Below are positions 7,045 to 8,260 of a DNA stretch of 8,260 nt, piece by piece. Both the position numbers and the translations under genes were made by a program. Origin of the DNA: an uncultured Erysipelotrichaceae bacterium (GTDB taxonomy: Bacteria > Bacillota_I > Bacilli_A > Erysipelotrichales > Coprobacillaceae); the NCBI GenBank assembly GCA_937917505.1, contig CALDMQ010000283.1, positions 1 through 8,260 of the forward strand. Direction: 5' to 3'. Position 1 is the first letter of the stretch. Each line of letters begins with the position of its first letter. Under the pieces are notes generated by a model that was given only the letters and a program-made list of their open reading frames with translations, ran no database searches and was not told where the DNA came from.

Positions 7045-7443
7045 GTGATTGTTGAAGAGAAGGAATTAGAGATTTGTTTACAATATGCTTTAAAATCATT
7101 GTTAAAGATGTATGATATAGAAATATTAGAATGTCATATAGACATATTGGATCATATTTATTTAAATGGTATTGTGAAGTATCAAGAAACAACTTTTGAT
7201 GTGAGAGGATATTTTGATTTGAGTTATCATCATGATTGTTTTTGTTTTAAACATATCGAAGGAAAAATTCGATACTTATTTTTAAACTTAGAATTGATCA
7301 ATGTATTGAAACAGTTTGTAAATATTCCTTATATTCAAGTGAATGATAATAGCTGTTATGTGAAATGTCCTTTGCCTATTTCCAAAATAACATCATATCC
7401 ACATCAACTTCATATCGAATTAAAAAGCACATCATCTTCTTGA
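7045..7443 (+). CDS. hypothetical protein, 132 residues
   Basis: I do not recognise this protein. It has an acidic N-terminal segment (about 1-30, EEKELEICLQYALKSLL) likely to be helical, then a region rich in alternating hydrophobic and polar residues (about 30-125) that suggests beta strands, with an aromatic, Cys- and His-rich patch YHHDCFCFKH (61-70). Six cysteines are present (11, 30, 65, 67, 104, 108). There is no signal peptide or membrane segment, so it is probably cytoplasmic. The start is GTG 7045 with GGTGAT three bases upstream; no other good start exists before Met22. The frame is open for 399 bases with codon use like its neighbours, which supports a real gene. No promoter of its own is evident, so it may be read from asparaginase transcripts passing the weak hairpin. 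Its last six codons lie in the clpP terminator hairpin. Confidence 0.65.
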   Translation: MIVEEKELEICLQYALKSLLKMYDIEILECHIDILDHIYLNGIVKYQETTFDVRGYFDLSYHHDCFCFKHIEGKIRYLFLNLELINVLKQFVNIPYIQVNDNSCYVKCPLPISKITSYPHQLHIELKSTSSS

Positions 7444-7450
7444 TGTGCTT
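7421..7450 (-). terminator. clpP terminator, possibly bidirectional
   Basis: A perfect 10-bp stem AAGCACATCA / TGATGTGCTT (7425-7434 and 7441-7450) with a six-base loop. On the minus strand it runs into five T residues, giving an intrinsic terminator for clpP. On the plus strand it is followed only by AAAATTT, so termination of the 7045-7443 gene would be weaker. The stop codons of both genes (7441-7443 and 7434-7432) fall inside it. Confidence 0.72.
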
Positions 7451-8019
7451 AAAATTTCATCTATTAAACCATAATCTAAAGCTTCTTTAGCACTCATAAA
7501 AAAATCACGATCTGTATCTTTTTTGATCTTACGTAAGGGTTGGTTGGTTTGACTTGCAAGAATGTGATTAAGTTTATCTTTGAGTTTTAAGATATGGCGT
7601 GTTGAGATTTCAATATCGCTCGCTTGACCACTTGTTCCACCAAGTGGTTGATGAATCATAATTTCACTGTTTTTTAATGCACAACGTTTTCCTTTTTGAC
7701 CTGCTGCAAGCAAGAAGGCTCCCATGCTAGCAGAAAGTCCAACACTGATAGTAGATACATCACATTGAATAAAGTTCATTGTGTCATAGATAGCAAGTCC
7801 AGCAGAAACACTTCCTCCCGGTGAGTTGATATACATATAGATATCAGCAGTGGCATCTAGTGATTCTAAATAGAGTAATTGACTAATAATTGAACTTGCT
7901 ACATCATCATTGATTTCTCCACTTAGCATAATAATACGGTCTTCTAAAAGTCTAGAAAAGATATCATAAGCATATTCTTTTGAGTGTTTTTTTAAAATGA
8001 CTGTAGGAACAAATTGCAT
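7432..8019 (-). CDS. clpP: ATP-dependent Clp protease proteolytic subunit ClpP
   Basis: Serine peptidase of 195 residues that forms a double-heptamer chamber in the cytoplasm and degrades proteins unfolded by ClpX, ClpC or similar ATPases. The catalytic triad is intact: Ser98 in GLSASMGAF, His123 in IMIHQPLGG and Asp172 in DTDRDFF, spaced as in E. coli ClpP. INSPGGSVSAGLAIYDTM (64-81) and the handle region with KDTDRDFFMSAKEALDYGLID (167-187) are typical. Two details differ from the usual form: the axial-loop segment is ILKKHSKEYAYDI in place of the common IEQTNRGERAYDI type, and the Ser motif is GLSAS rather than GMAAS. The AAGGAGGT site at 8028-8035 lies 8 bases before ATG 8019. I see neither CtsR tandem boxes nor a CIRCE element upstream. 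It is a single gene, not followed by clpX. The product could be the main ClpP or a paralogue. Confidence 0.96.
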   Translation of the reverse strand: MQFVPTVILKKHSKEYAYDIFSRLLEDRIIMLSGEINDDVASSIISQLLYLESLDATADIYMYINSPGGSVSAGLAIYDTMNFIQCDVSTISVGLSASMGAFLLAAGQKGKRCALKNSEIMIHQPLGGTSGQASDIEISTRHILKLKDKLNHILASQTNQPLRKIKKDTDRDFFMSAKEALDYGLIDEILSTSRR

Positions 8020-8040
8020 ATTTTTTTACCTCCTTGTTTC

Positions 8041-8069
8041 ATTATAGAGTCATTTATTGAGATTATTCA
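8041..8069 (-). promoter_or_regulatory. candidate clpP promoter
   Basis: On the minus strand TATAAT lies at 8046-8041 with TGAATA at 8069-8064, spacer 17. The -35 box is poor and transcription would begin at the edge of the ribosome binding site, leaving a very short leader of about 15 bases. Confidence 0.4.
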
Positions 8070-8260
8070 TAATATTAAAATTAACAAAAAATATAAGAAA
8101 ATTTGACAATTTTTCATGCTTAGAATAGAAGTGAAGTATAGTGCTTTATATAAAATATTTGATAAAATCAACACTTTTTTTAATCTTGTGAAAAAAATAC
8201 TTAAAGATGATAACTTTTATTGATTTATTTTGTTTTGTAGACTATAATATACTCATAAAA
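8070..8260. other. AT-rich upstream region with no gene
   Basis: No reading frame, RNA gene or repeat array is apparent. It holds A and T tracts (T7 at 8175-8181, A7 at 8191-8197), a TTGACA at 8103-8108 with only a partial -10 (TAGAAG, 8126-8131) 17 bases on, and a better promoter at 8220-8248. It appears to be the left part of an intergenic region between clpP and a gene beyond the right edge. Confidence 0.5.
8220..8248 (+). promoter_or_regulatory. outward-facing promoter for a gene beyond the right edge
   Basis: TTGATT (8220-8225) and a perfect TATAAT (8243-8248) are separated by exactly 17 bases. Transcription would start near 8255, heading out of the window, so a plus-strand gene probably begins shortly after base 8260. 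Confidence 0.6.

Noticed and set aside
8171..8200. T7 and A7 tracts as a terminator-like hairpin
   Set aside because: Pairing would be A-T only with no GC stem, and no gene ends next to it.
1..8260. Mobile element, CRISPR array, prophage or defence island
   Set aside because: No transposase, integrase, terminal repeats, regularly spaced repeats or defence-type domains are visible; genes look like chromosomal housekeeping and metabolism.

Overview
The window is strongly AT-rich bacterial DNA with standard stop codons (TAA, TAG and TGA all terminate genes), clear AGGAGG-type ribosome binding sites and sigma-A-like promoters. Gene content (ABC-F ATPase, short aconitase + NAD isocitrate dehydrogenase + GntR regulator, MATE transporter, asparaginase, ClpP) points to a low-GC Firmicute. 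My best guess is a gut Erysipelotrichia/Coprobacillaceae-type organism, but that placement is inference from style and composition, not from a phylogenetic marker.

Layout. (1) 1-711, minus strand: the N-terminal 237 residues of an ABC-F protein that runs off the left edge. (2) 712-933: divergent regulatory region with a good promoter and a perfect 18-bp palindrome across its -10 box. (3) 934-4533, plus strand: a tightly packed three-gene operon of aconitase, isocitrate dehydrogenase and an FCD-type GntR regulator, ending in an intrinsic terminator. (4) 4548-5891, minus strand: a MATE-family efflux transporter converging on that operon, with the two terminators interlocked. (5) 5892-6009: divergent promoter region. 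(6) 6010-6990, plus strand: an L-asparaginase, followed by a hairpin and a small unrecognised gene (7045-7443). (7) 7432-8019, minus strand: clpP, converging on the small gene, with both stop codons inside one hairpin. (8) 8020-8260: AT-rich upstream region of clpP with a good outward-facing promoter near the right edge.

How the genes work together. Aconitase and isocitrate dehydrogenase convert citrate via isocitrate to 2-oxoglutarate, the oxidative arm of the TCA cycle that feeds glutamate synthesis. The linked GntR protein probably regulates its own operon through the TTGTATACAA-centred palindrome, which resembles operators of the FadR/FCD branch of GntR regulators. No citrate synthase is encoded here. 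The remaining genes look like independent single-gene units: drug/metabolite efflux, asparagine breakdown, and ATP-dependent proteolysis. I see no mobile elements, CRISPR array, rRNA or tRNA. The window looks mostly like ordinary chromosomal backbone; the most interesting points are the putative operator, the compact shared terminators and the uncharacterised 132-residue protein. I do not see evidence of a new multi-gene system.
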